Assembly: GCA_964355015.1 (NCBI GenBank)
Contig: CAYHCE010000054.1
Coordinates: forward strand, 1-14,646
Reading direction: 5' to 3'
Origin: CAYHCE01 sp964355015
Lineage (GTDB): Bacteria > Cyanobacteriota > Cyanobacteriia > PCC-6307 > Cyanobiaceae
Length of the DNA: 14,646 bases
The position numbers and the translations under genes were made by a program. The notes beneath the pieces are model-generated. The model was not told the origin of the DNA. It saw only the letters and a program-made list of their open reading frames with translations, and searched no databases. This document shows positions 1 to 9,800 of the stretch, piece by piece (position 1 is the first letter of the stretch; every line of letters begins with the position of its first letter).

Positions 1-61
1 GACCCTGGCGACCTCACACCGAATCGTCAGCTGAACAACGTGGTGGGACTACACACCTAGG

Positions 62-2854
62 TTGTTGGCGACGTGGCGAGCTGTGTTCGGCGGTGTCGAG
101 CACGGCGACATGGTGTTGGCTCCCTACGGCGGCAGCTTGTTCGATCCCGACCGCTATCCGTTCCTCGAAGGGCGCCAACCTGACACGTCTTGGACGACCG
201 ATGCAGCGGATCCGTTGCCGATCGACAATCGAACCGTGCTGCACCTGCTTAACGCATTGCAGACACTCGATGAGGGCGGTCAACGCCGCAAGTTATCGTT
301 CCGAGCATTGGACGTCGAGCAGATCGGTCACGTCTACGAAGGCATGCTCGACCACACCGCCGCCCGCGCAGTCGGCTGGGTGCTCGGCCTTTCCGGCACC
401 GGCGGCCGTGAACCCGAGATCGAACTCAGCCGTCTCGAATCACTCGACGGAAAGGCCCTAGTCGAATTCCTCAAAGAACAAACCGGTCGCACACCAGCTA
501 CGCTAAAAAATTGGATAAGCGACGACGAAGCCGATAAAGCCGTCACGAAATTCGGTATCACCTGGGCAGCGTCATTCACAGACGACGACTCGGAGGCTCA
601 TGCTCGTAGGTTCGCAAAGTTGATCCGTACGGACTCCACCGGAGCACCCACAGTCTTTCAACCAGGCAGTGTTTACGTTGCCGATTCGTCACACCGTGGG
701 GCGACGGGGACCCACTACACCCCACGCAGCCTGACTCAAGAGATCGTCAAACACACCCTTGACCCGCTCGTCTACATCGGCCCTGCCGACGGCACCCCCG
801 CAGAAGAATGGGAGCTGCGCACCCCCGAAGAGATCCTCAACCTCAAGATCTGCGACCCTGCCTGCGGATCCGGCGCCTTTTTGGTCCAAGCATGTCGATA
901 CCTTGCCGATGCCGTCGTCGAAGCAAAACGAACCCACGAGCGGCATTCCGACCCAATCACCGCAGACGAGATCATCGACGCCCGACGACAGGTAGTCGAA
1001 CGCTGTCTCCACGGCGTCGACATCAACCCCATGGCCTGCGAAATGGCCAAACTCTCGCTCTGGCTCATCACCCTTGCCCACGACCGTCCCTTCACTTTCC
1101 TTGATCACGCCATCCGCAACGGCGACAGCCTCCTCGGGCTTTGGTCGTTTCAGCAGCTCATCAACTTGCATGTCGACCCCGTTGCAGGCCGTTCATTGCA
1201 GGAAAGCTCTCTCTTCGGATCAGCAGGAGAGCTGCGGCAGAAAATTTCCATGGCAGGGGATCTGGTTGCGGAACTCGTCGCTGTTCCCAGCCGGTCTTTG
1301 GGTGACGTCGAGGACAAGCAGCGGAAGCTAGATGCAGCTCTTGCGTCAATGTCAACCCTCAAGACGATTGCAAACGCAGTGGTGGACGGTGCCTTCGAAC
1401 TCGGCCTTGGCCGGGCCTACGATAATAAGTCCACAGCGCTCGCCGAGCGCACAGAAGGCCATAGGGAAGTTGATAGATCCGAACGCGATCCCCTGCACTG
1501 GCCACTTGAGTTCCCAGGTGTATTCGGCGTTGGTGAAGGCCGGTTTGACGCGCTTGTCTCGAACCCGCCGTTTCTGACAGGTTCAGAGATCACCCGACGA
1601 TACGGTAAAGCATATCGAGTGTACCTACGGGATGTTGTTGGCCAAGGAGTCCGCGGACGTCGCGGTCAGGCGGACCTTGCCGCCTTCTTTCTTCGTCATA
1701 TGGGACGCCTCGCAAACTCCATGGGGGTTGTCGCAACCTCGACCGTGATCGAGACGGATTCCCGCTCCACTGGCCTGGATCAGCTGCTCGCTTGCGGGTT
1801 CGAGATCTATAGGGCGAGCTCTACCGCTCCATGGCCAGGAGCTGCATCGGTGTCAGTGGTCAAGATCTGGTGCTCTAGGTCCCACTTCACGCAGATATTT
1901 TTCGATGGTGCCATGACTGCCACTATCTCTGCTTCGCTCAAAAGTGGTGGCTCAGGCGCTGGCCATATAAGGGCCGAACGAGTTGAACGGCTGATGCGAG
2001 GCTCCAGCCTCGGGAAGGGTTTCTTAGTCAGTAAAGCTGAGGAAGTCAACCTATGGACTGCAGGCTGCGGGGACGTTATCCGTCAGATGATCACTGGCAA
2101 AGATCTCTGCTCTCACCCGCGGGTCCTCCCAAGCCGACTAGTGCTGTTCTTCGGCAATCTCGGGTATGAGGCGGCGAGCAAGTACAAACTGGCCTTCTCA
2201 CTGACGGAGCAAAGGGTAACTCCTAATCGTTCGGCAAAGGACTTGGAAGGGGCAAGGCCCCACTGGCGCTACCACACACTTCGTCCAGAAATTTACGAAC
2301 GGGCAGCCGTGGCAGATGGTTGGGTTATTGCATTCCCAAGAGTCTCTAAGTACCTGGCTCCACACCGAGTGCCGAGTAACCTCGTCTACTCAGAAACCAC
2401 AATGGTTCTCCCTGAGTCGGACTGGGCTGAGTATGGCGTACTCCTATCGACTGTTCATCTAATCTGGTCAAGATGGACGTCTGCTCCAATGGCTGGTTCC
2501 GATCGGACGCAATACTCCAATGTCACGTACGAAACTCTACCTCCACTCCTTACGGCTCGATCCGAGATCGCGATGGCCGCGATGGAATTTGATTCGGCTC
2601 GCTCTACTCTTCTCCAAGAGTTTGACATCGGGACGACGAAATTGTATGACATGATGCACTCACCCGGATCGAAACGCCCTGACGTTGCGGAACTCATCGA
2701 GTTCATGAACGTACTCGATCGAAAAGTTCTGCTTGGTCTAGGGCTGGCAGCTCACTTTGAGAATTCGCCAGAGGGATTTGATGAAGTTGTCATTCTCTCC
2801 CCATGCAACGCAGGCGAGTTGGTACGCCGAATTTGCAACATGGAGGGGCAATGA
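62..2854 (+). CDS. drmMI: DISARM N6-adenine DNA methyltransferase (DrmMI-like), N-terminally truncated
   Basis: This is the probable self-marking enzyme of the system, transferring methyl from S-adenosylmethionine to adenine N6. Counting from TTG 62, the SAM-binding motif I DPACGSGAF is at residues 265-273 and the catalytic NPPF motif IV at 501-504. Before motif I lies the HYTP segment typical of Eco57I/PglX/DrmMI enzymes. The region after about residue 620 looks like a TaqI-like target-recognition part. The name DrmMI rests on the drmA-drmB-drmC neighbours; the domain alone would also fit PglX or a type IIG enzyme. The start is doubtful: TTG 62 has no ribosome binding site, and the frame upstream (codons 35-61, ending in RLLATWRAVFGG across the start) still reads like the family but is cut by TGA at 32-34. 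The usual N-terminal region is therefore missing, either through a nonsense or frameshift mutation, a split gene or a sequence error. The stop overlaps the next gene by 4 bases. Confidence 0.85.
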   Translation: MLATWRAVFGGVEHGDMVLAPYGGSLFDPDRYPFLEGRQPDTSWTTDAADPLPIDNRTVLHLLNALQTLDEGGQRRKLSFRALDVEQIGHVYEGMLDHTAARAVGWVLGLSGTGGREPEIELSRLESLDGKALVEFLKEQTGRTPATLKNWISDDEADKAVTKFGITWAASFTDDDSEAHARRFAKLIRTDSTGAPTVFQPGSVYVADSSHRGATGTHYTPRSLTQEIVKHTLDPLVYIGPADGTPAEEWELRTPEEILNLKICDPACGSGAFLVQACRYLADAVVEAKRTHERHSDPITADEIIDARRQVVERCLHGVDINPMACEMAKLSLWLITLAHDRPFTFLDHAIRNGDSLLGLWSFQQLINLHVDPVAGRSLQESSLFGSAGELRQKISMAGDLVAELVAVPSRSLGDVEDKQRKLDAALASMSTLKTIANAVVDGAFELGLGRAYDNKSTALAERTEGHREVDRSERDPLHWPLEFPGVFGVGEGRFDALVSNPPFLTGSEITRRYGKAYRVYLRDVVGQGVRGRRGQADLAAFFLRHMGRLANSMGVVATSTVIETDSRSTGLDQLLACGFEIYRASSTAPWPGAASVSVVKIWCSRSHFTQIFFDGAMTATISASLKSGGSGAGHIRAERVERLMRGSSLGKGFLVSKAEEVNLWTAGCGDVIRQMITGKDLCSHPRVLPSRLVLFFGNLGYEAASKYKLAFSLTEQRVTPNRSAKDLEGARPHWRYHTLRPEIYERAAVADGWVIAFPRVSKYLAPHRVPSNLVYSETTMVLPESDWAEYGVLLSTVHLIWSRWTSAPMAGSDRTQYSNVTYETLPPLLTARSEIAMAAMEFDSARSTLLQEFDIGTTKLYDMMHSPGSKRPDVAELIEFMNVLDRKVLLGLGLAAHFENSPEGFDEVVILSPCNAGELVRRICNMEGQ
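2842..2848 (+). promoter_or_regulatory. ribosome binding site for the toxin-helicase gene
   Basis: GGAGGGG lies just before ATG 2851 and inside the end of the methyltransferase gene. It decides the start of the helicase: the same frame is open from 2803, but only ATG 2851 has this site, and the protein from there begins with the RelE-like fold. Confidence 0.7.
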
Positions 2855-4953
2855 GGGTTCTTGTTCATCGACCAGGCTTCATCGCCGACCTACTTGTGAT
2901 GGATGCGCCTAATATCAAGCAGATCCTCGACAAGTGCACAATGTTGCAGGAGTCACCGGAGGAGGGGGGTAAAGCCAAGTGCCGCCTTGCTGGAAGGACT
3001 GATAACCTTCACCGGCTTCGCACAGGAAACTTCCGGATCTTTTACACTTACGACGACGAAAAAGTAAGCCTCTGGTGTGTTAGGCGAAAGACGGTGAAGG
3101 GACAATATCGGGGCATAAAGGGTGGCGATGTCACTTACGACGGCCTTGAGGAGGTGGAGGACAACGATCTCGATCTCGACATATCTGAACTACAACCTCA
3201 GCGAGGCTTTGAAGCTTGGGTGCAGCCAGTCGAGAAGAAGCGACTGTTACCGGAGCCGATAACCCCAGAACTCCTGCGGGCACTCAAGATTCCTCTCGCT
3301 TTTGATGCCAGGCTCACCACGTTAGACAGTCAGGAGGATCTGCTTGCTTGTCCGGGTGTACCGGATGACTATCTGTTGGCAATTGATCGCCACATGTTCG
3401 AAGAGCCGATCGAACTTCGAGCAGACCAGCCAGAACTCCTCGCACCCGGCGGAGTGGATGATTTGCTGCGGTTCGCCCAGGGGGAGTTGGTTGGTTTCCT
3501 GTTGAAGTTGAACCCCGAGCAAGAAAAGTTCGTGACGTGGGCCATGACGGCCAATGGGCCAACCTTGGTACGAGGTGGTCCAGGTACTGGGAAATCCACA
3601 GTTGCAATCTACCGGGCTCGAGAGATGATCCGGGTGTTGCGTAAGGCAGGTGTAGCCGAGCCAAGGGTGTTGTTCACGACTTACACGAACGCGCTCGTCA
3701 CCTTCTCGCGCCAACTGCTGCGTTCTCTCCTCGGCGATGACGCGATCTGTGTTGACGTCCGCACCGCCGACAGCCTTGTCGGACATATCCTCGGTCGCTG
3801 CGGGTTGAATCTGCCTCGGCCGAATGCCTCCAAGCGAGAGACGCTCCGTACCGCAGCACTCGACTCGGTCCAATACCCGGGCAACGCACTCCATCAGGGG
3901 GCGCATACCCGGACCATAGAGCGCCTGGGCCGCCGCTACGTGTTCGAAGAGATCGAGACCGTGATCCATGCCCGCGACCTCAAGAGTTTCGCCGAGTACG
4001 AGACGACGCCGCGGCCAGGTCGACGGGTCGGGCTGACCTCGGATCACCGCCGCGCGGTGTGGGCAGTCGCAGAGGCCTACGGGCGAGTGATCGCAGATGC
4101 CGGAGTGCAGACCTGGGAACAGGCCCGGGCCTCCGCCGCGAGGCTGGCGCGTGCTGGTGAGCCGAGCGTGCCGAGCTACGACGCGGTCGTCATCGACGAG
4201 GCACAGGACCTCGATGCCAGCGCGTTACGGCTGCTGGTGGAGGTTTGCGCGGAGCCGAACCGGCTGTTCATCACTGCCGATGTTCACCAGACGATCCATG
4301 CGGCTGGATTCAGTTGGCAGGCCGTTCACGACGATCTCCGCTTCGTCGGGCGCACCGGTGTGCTCCGCTCGAATCATCGTTCGACTAAGGAGATTACCGA
4401 GGCTGCTCGGACCTATCTCGCTGCTGGGATCGCTGAGGGCCTGGACCCGGATGAGCAAAGTTACGTTCACAACGGCCCGCCCCCGGCGGTCCGAGCAGTC
4501 GCAGACCTCAACGCAGAGGCTGACCTGGTAGCAATGTTCTTGCGCGGGGCGACGCGCGAGCTGAGGCTCACGATCGGTTCGGGTGCAGTGTTGGTGCCTG
4601 ATAAGTACGTCGGCGAACCGCTAGCCGAAGCCTTAGAGCGCCGGGAGATCCCAGCTGTGTACCGGAGTTCTCGCGACTTCGAACTCGACGACAACTCGAT
4701 CTCGATCCTGCCCCTCACTGCAGCAAAGGGCCTTGAGTTCCCCGTAGTCGCCGTGGCAGGGTTCAGTAGGTCGAAATGGCCCCACCTGGACGGCCTCGAC
4801 GGTGATGCCGAGATCGAAGCCTTGGTGAAGGCTCGTCGCACCCTCTTCGTGGCGATGACACGGGCGATGCGAGCGCTGCTCGTCGTGACACCCGCCGATG
4901 ATGACTCGATGCTGTACGACGGCTTCGATCCCGAGCTCTGGAACACGCACTAG
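2851..4953 (+). CDS. RelE/ParE-like toxin domain fused to UvrD-type SF1 helicase
   Basis: This 700-residue protein has two recognisable parts. Residues 1 to about 90 resemble the RelE/ParE toxin fold, with a RLRTGNFRIFY segment at 55-65 and a following strand and basic stretch ending in QYR (85-87). From about residue 225 it is a superfamily 1 (UvrD/PcrA-like) ATP-dependent DNA helicase. Motifs seen are Walker A GGPGTGKST at 242-250, Walker B DEAQD at 449-453, motif IV around N508-R510, motif V AKGLEF at 625-630 and motif VI with T670-R671. The linker (about 90-225) is not recognised. No separate antitoxin gene is visible. The start overlaps the methyltransferase stop as ATGA, and the next gene begins 4 bases after the stop, so it is co-expressed with the defence genes. 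The helicase call is secure. The toxin-fold call rests on pattern recognition without an alignment. Confidence 0.88.
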   Translation: MRVLVHRPGFIADLLVMDAPNIKQILDKCTMLQESPEEGGKAKCRLAGRTDNLHRLRTGNFRIFYTYDDEKVSLWCVRRKTVKGQYRGIKGGDVTYDGLEEVEDNDLDLDISELQPQRGFEAWVQPVEKKRLLPEPITPELLRALKIPLAFDARLTTLDSQEDLLACPGVPDDYLLAIDRHMFEEPIELRADQPELLAPGGVDDLLRFAQGELVGFLLKLNPEQEKFVTWAMTANGPTLVRGGPGTGKSTVAIYRAREMIRVLRKAGVAEPRVLFTTYTNALVTFSRQLLRSLLGDDAICVDVRTADSLVGHILGRCGLNLPRPNASKRETLRTAALDSVQYPGNALHQGAHTRTIERLGRRYVFEEIETVIHARDLKSFAEYETTPRPGRRVGLTSDHRRAVWAVAEAYGRVIADAGVQTWEQARASAARLARAGEPSVPSYDAVVIDEAQDLDASALRLLVEVCAEPNRLFITADVHQTIHAAGFSWQAVHDDLRFVGRTGVLRSNHRSTKEITEAARTYLAAGIAEGLDPDEQSYVHNGPPPAVRAVADLNAEADLVAMFLRGATRELRLTIGSGAVLVPDKYVGEPLAEALERREIPAVYRSSRDFELDDNSISILPLTAAKGLEFPVVAVAGFSRSKWPHLDGLDGDAEIEALVKARRTLFVAMTRAMRALLVVTPADDDSMLYDGFDPELWNTH

Positions 4954-4957
4954 GGAC

Positions 4958-6817
4958 ATGACCGCAGGCTTCAGCAGCAACCCCGAACTCCTAAAGGTCC
5001 TCCTCGACAGGATCCACAACGGCGAGGTCGCCCTCCCTGAATTTCAGCGCGGTTGGAGGTGGGATGTCGACCGGATCATGAGCTTGCTCGCTTCGATTGC
5101 GCAGGGGTTCCCAATTGGAACCCTCATGACGCTCGAGACAGGGGGCGACATCAGGTTCAAGATGCGTCCGATCGAGGGAGCACCCCCACTTTCGGACGAC
5201 CCAGATCTCCTCGTACTCGACGGGCAGCAGCGAATGACCTCGCTCTATCAGGTCCTCCGCTCTGGAAACATCGTTGGCACCACCGATCCTAGGAAGAAAC
5301 CGATCAATCGCTGGTTCTACATCGACATCAATGCTGCCATCGATGATGATGTCGACTTTGAGGATGCGATCGTGACAGTCGATGCGTCTAAGCGGCGTGT
5401 CCGCTTTGACCGCACCGTGGAGATCGACGTCAGTACAGTTGAGAATGAGTGGGATTCTGAACTCTTCCCCCTTGCACTGCTCTTCGACATCGCAGGGCGT
5501 AACGAGTGGCAGAACGAGTATCGCAAGGCAGCGAGCGCCGTGGATGAGGTGCTCGCGCGTGTCGACCGATGGAACACCTTTCAACAGTCAGTCCTCCAAG
5601 CGTTCGAGCTCTACAAGCTCCCCGTCATCCAGCTTCAACGAAGCACCAGCCGCGAAGCGGTCTGTCGTGTGTTCGAAAAGGTCAACACCGGTGGGATCCC
5701 GCTCGACGTGTTCGAGTTGGTCACAGCCTCCTTCGCAGCTGAAGAGTTCGACCTCCGCGCAGATTGGAAGTCGCGTCAAGCAACCTTCGCCAGAAATCCG
5801 TATCTTGCGAATGTCCTGAAAGCTGTCCAGAACACCGATTTCATCCAGGCGATCAGTCTCATGGTCACTCATGAGGCCCGACGCTCACGCCAGGAAGCGG
5901 GCGTGGACGGTGACCGTCTTCCCGCGGTCAGCTGCAAGCGGAAAGACATTCTCCGCCTCCTCCGCAGTGACTACGAGGCTCATGCTGATGCGGTCACCGC
6001 CGGATTCATCGAAGCTGCTCAGTTTCTCCACCAGCAACACCTGTACTCAGAGCGGGATTTGCCCTACCGCACACAGCTCGTGCCGATGGCAGCGAGCTTG
6101 GCGCTCCTTGGGACTACTGGGAAGACCGACACCGCGCGGCGGAAGTTGGCTCGTTGGTACTGGTGTGGAGTGTTCGGCGAGCTCTACGGGGGTGCCATCG
6201 AGACGCGCTTCGCTCGTGATGTTCAGGAACTCGTCGAGTGGGTTCGTGGTGCCGACGTCGAGCCGAAGACCCTCACCGATTCCAGCTTTGCAGCGAGCCG
6301 CTTTTTCACACTCCGTACACGCAACAGCGCCGCGTACAAAGGCCTGCATGCTCTGCTCATGCGCGACGGCTGTCTCGACTTCATCGAAGGCAAGCCGATC
6401 GACATCCAGACCTTCACTGATGCTGCAATCGACATCCACCACGTGTTTCCGCAGAGGTGGTGCAAAGATCGCAACCTCGATCTGTCCCGTTGGGACTCGA
6501 TCGTCAACAAGACGCCACTCAGCGCGGCGACCAACCGCGTTATCGGGGGAAGAGCGCCGAGCCACTATCTCCCAGCGCTCGAAAGGCGTGCCGAGATTGC
6601 GACGGAGCGTATGGACGAACTCTTGATGTCCCACGCGATCGAGGCACCTGCCCTGAGAGCAGATGACTTCGATGCTTTCTTCATAGCACGAGCTGCCGCA
6701 TTGATTGATCGAATCGAAGCTGCCACAGGTCGTGCAGTGGTCCGTGATCTCGACGAGCTGGTCTTGGATGAGGATAAGTTGATCGACTACGAGGACGAGC
6801 CGGAGGTCGAACAATGA
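4958..6817 (+). CDS. GmrSD-type DUF262/DUF1524 (HNH-like) modification-dependent nuclease
   Basis: This 619-residue protein joins the two halves of the GmrSD family of type IV restriction enzymes. The DUF262 half has LPEFQRGWRWD near the N terminus, the nucleotide-binding/hydrolysis motif DGQQR at residues 88-92 and the conserved FEKVNTGG segment with N243. The C-terminal half has the His-Me-finger DUF1524 signature: HHVFP at 494-498, followed by N517 and the TNR with N526. Characterised family members cut phage DNA carrying glucosylated hydroxymethylcytosine and use NTP; the substrate here is unknown. All signature residues are present, so it looks active. ATG 4958 is chosen because it follows the helicase stop by 4 bases and the protein from there starts directly with the family N terminus. 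No strong ribosome binding site is visible, suggesting translational coupling. Its stop overlaps the drmA start (ATGA). Confidence 0.9.
   Translation: MTAGFSSNPELLKVLLDRIHNGEVALPEFQRGWRWDVDRIMSLLASIAQGFPIGTLMTLETGGDIRFKMRPIEGAPPLSDDPDLLVLDGQQRMTSLYQVLRSGNIVGTTDPRKKPINRWFYIDINAAIDDDVDFEDAIVTVDASKRRVRFDRTVEIDVSTVENEWDSELFPLALLFDIAGRNEWQNEYRKAASAVDEVLARVDRWNTFQQSVLQAFELYKLPVIQLQRSTSREAVCRVFEKVNTGGIPLDVFELVTASFAAEEFDLRADWKSRQATFARNPYLANVLKAVQNTDFIQAISLMVTHEARRSRQEAGVDGDRLPAVSCKRKDILRLLRSDYEAHADAVTAGFIEAAQFLHQQHLYSERDLPYRTQLVPMAASLALLGTTGKTDTARRKLARWYWCGVFGELYGGAIETRFARDVQELVEWVRGADVEPKTLTDSSFAASRFFTLRTRNSAAYKGLHALLMRDGCLDFIEGKPIDIQTFTDAAIDIHHVFPQRWCKDRNLDLSRWDSIVNKTPLSAATNRVIGGRAPSHYLPALERRAEIATERMDELLMSHAIEAPALRADDFDAFFIARAAALIDRIEAATGRAVVRDLDELVLDEDKLIDYEDEPEVEQ
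6802..6807 (+). promoter_or_regulatory. ribosome binding site for drmA
   Basis: GGAGGT lies six bases before ATG 6814, within the last codons of the GmrSD-like gene. It supports 6814 as the drmA start and so includes the extra N-terminal segment in the protein. Confidence 0.7.
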
Positions 6818-9800
6818 CCGACACACTGCGACTACCCGAACATTTCGACGGCACGACCATCGACGTTGATGAGCTTGTCGCCCTGCTGGAAGCCCGCTCG
6901 GTTCTGCTCGACTGGGCCGAGGTGAGTGAGGTCGATCCCGACGCGCTGCGAGCTTTGCTGACGCCCTTCCTCTCCCGAATGGAGGAATTCGAGGACGCCC
7001 TGGGCGTCATGTCGATGCCCGAGCTCATCGAACCCGTGGTCAACCACTTCGTGGCAGGTGCTCCTCTGCCCGATCCCGGGCCTGCCGCTTGGCTCGTGCT
7101 CCAGAGCCAGGGATCGAAGTACGCCAACGAGGAGGGCGAGCACTACGAGTATCCGCCTCGCATCCCCAATGGCCGCCGGGTGTCGGCTGGCGACACCCTC
7201 ATCTGTTGTCTTTCGAAGAGAGACGCATCTGATGAGGGAAGGATCTTCGGGATTGGCACGATCAGCGAGATCGTCGAAGTCGATGCCGATCGAGTCCGGG
7301 CTACCTACGCGGAATACCAGGTAATCGAACCACTGCTGTCGTTCGAGCAGGTCGGCGGTGACCCCCCGCGGAATCCGTCGAACTCCATCAACCGCGTGCC
7401 GATATCCTTTGCCGAGCGTGTCCGGGCTCAGGCCTCGCACAACGTCCAAGTCCCTCAGGCAGGCGGTGTGGGAATGGTGTCGGAGATGGATCTCACGACT
7501 GGTGAAGGAGTTCGCAACGCACTCCACGACTTGGTGGCACTCGATCTGCTCGGACCGTCCTGCGGCCCCGAGGAGGAGCTGCTTGAGGATGCCCCTCGGA
7601 CCCGCTACGTGGTCGGTACCCTCTCACCACGTGATGCTTCCCCAGACCAGCTCGCGCTCGACGACCGGCTCGATGGTGCCGGCGAGATGGGGGTCGAAGA
7701 AGGAGCTACGGATGCGGCTGTGCCGGCATCGACCACCCTGTTCTCGTCGTCGATCGGCTTCACCTTTGTCGTCGCCGCAGGAGTTGACACCGTTCGAGTG
7801 GACGCGCGGTGGGGTGAGTACGAGCGGATTGCGAGTGAGCACCACTTCACCGAACACGGTGCTCCCCGAATGGTCTGGCGGCGCCGACCCCATGGTGACA
7901 GCTTCGAGCTGTCGTTGCAGACAGGGCCGGTCACCGAAACCCCAGACGCCTCCAACGAAGGCGTCTCCGTCACCGGAATCATCCGGCCAGCTACTGAAGA
8001 CGGATCCCGAATCGTAACCCTATTTCTAATAAACAGGCAACCAGAGCTTGAGGCTTTGAAGGACAGCGCCTGGGTGTTCCAACCTGAGCTGAGGGTGACG
8101 GCGACTGACGGCGAATCGGCGATCTTCGTCCGACGCGATCAGACCTCCGATCTCGACCCGGCCAGTGGAGACTCTGAAGCCGAGGAGCGCGCTTTTCTAG
8201 GATTAACCCATCGTAAGCACGCCGAGTTCGCCGTTGGCCATGGCGTCGGCGTGCACGCCGTCCCCGCAGGGAATCCATGGGTGGACGACGCCGGATGGGA
8301 GCGCGCCATCGAGGTCCGAACCGCCGTGTTGCCCTGGTACGACGTCCCGGTCACTGAAACCCCTGACAACGACGAGCTCTCCGAGCGGTTCCCCGGCTTC
8401 GAGGGATTCGTGCTGGATATGGGCGAACTCGCTGACCTGGAACACGACGCGGTCGTCTCCGTGATGCGGCGCATTCCCGAGACCTACAGCCGCTGGATCG
8501 AAGAACAACGCTCCCGGATCGAGACCGATCCCGGACTCGCCCTGCACCGCGAGGCAGCGCGCCGGGCACTCGGCAAGGCCGAACTGACCCGTGATCGACT
8601 CGCCGATGGGGTGGCGACGTTGGAGACCGATGCGAACGCCTTCGAGGCGTTCCGGTTCGCCAACCGAGCGATGCGCGACCAACGGCTTCGCAGCATCCAC
8701 GCCCTGCATCGCCGCCGCGGCGAGGAAATCAGCTTCGAGGATGTTGAAGCGAGCGAGACGACTCGGTGGCGAGCGTTCCAGCTGGCCTTCGTGTTGTTGA
8801 ACATCCCGACGGTTACACAGCTCGACCACCCGAAACGCACCCAGGCAGTCGGCGCGTTCGCCGATCTCCTGTGGTTCCCGACCGGTGGTGGCAAGACCGA
8901 GGCCTACCTCGGTGTGGCCGCCTATGCGATCGCCATCCGCCGTCTTCAGGGCGAGATTCACGGCTACGCCGGAGATGGCGGCGTGACGGTGATCATGCGC
9001 TACACGCTCCGGCTCCTCACCCTGCAGCAGTTCCAACGCGCCACCACCCTTGTGTGCGCCATGGAACAGCTCCGCCTCCATGACCCCGGCCGATGGGGGA
9101 CGGAGCCATTCAGAATCGGCCTGTGGGTCGGCGGGTCATCCACCCCCAACTCCACCTTCGAGGCCAACAAGTGGGTCAACGAGAACAAGGGGGCCCATGA
9201 CTGGGATAGCGGTAACCGCGCCGCCAGCCCCTTACAGCTCACCAACTGCCCCTGGTGTGGCAGCAAGCTGCGACCCGACAACGTCACCGTCGAGCTCTAC
9301 AAGTCCGGTCGGGGGCGCACCTTCGTTCACTGCAGGGGCAAGGATTGTGCCTTCTCGAAGCGCCAGAACCCTGATGGTCTTCCCGTTCTCACCGTCGACG
9401 AGGAGATCTACCGGCTCCTGCCGACATTCCTGCTCGCCACGGTGGACAAGTTCGCCCAGATGCCCTGGCGTGGTGATGTTCAGGCGCTGTTCGGACGGGT
9501 CGCCGGTCGCTGTGAGCGCCACGGCTGGCTCGGCACCGAAGCAGAGTGCAATGGCGTCCATCTAAAACGTGGATCACTCCCTGCCTCATCGCGGCTACCG
9601 GCACCGGAGAAGGGATTCCGACCGCCGGATCTGATCATCCAGGACGAGCTCCACCTCATCTCAGGGCCTCTCGGCACCCTCGTCGGCCTCTACGAGACTG
9701 CCATCGACCGGCTCTGCACCTGGGAGAACGGAGGCGTGACCGTCCGCCCCAAAGTGATCGCCTCCACCGCCACCACCCGCCGCGCTGCCGAACAGGTCCA

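Noticed and set aside
62..2854. Methyltransferase as BREX PglX.
   Set aside because: PglX is similar in domain content, but no brxA, brxB, brxC or pglZ gene is present, while drmA, drmB and drmC follow in order.
3322..4047. Long minus-strand open frame of 241 codons opposite the helicase.
   Set aside because: It lies wholly within the helicase gene, whose motifs are intact on the + strand; the translation shows no known domain and is typical of antisense frames in GC-rich DNA.
8203..9081. Minus-strand open frame of 292 codons opposite drmA.
   Set aside because: Covers the conserved Walker A region of drmA on the other strand and shows no domain of its own.
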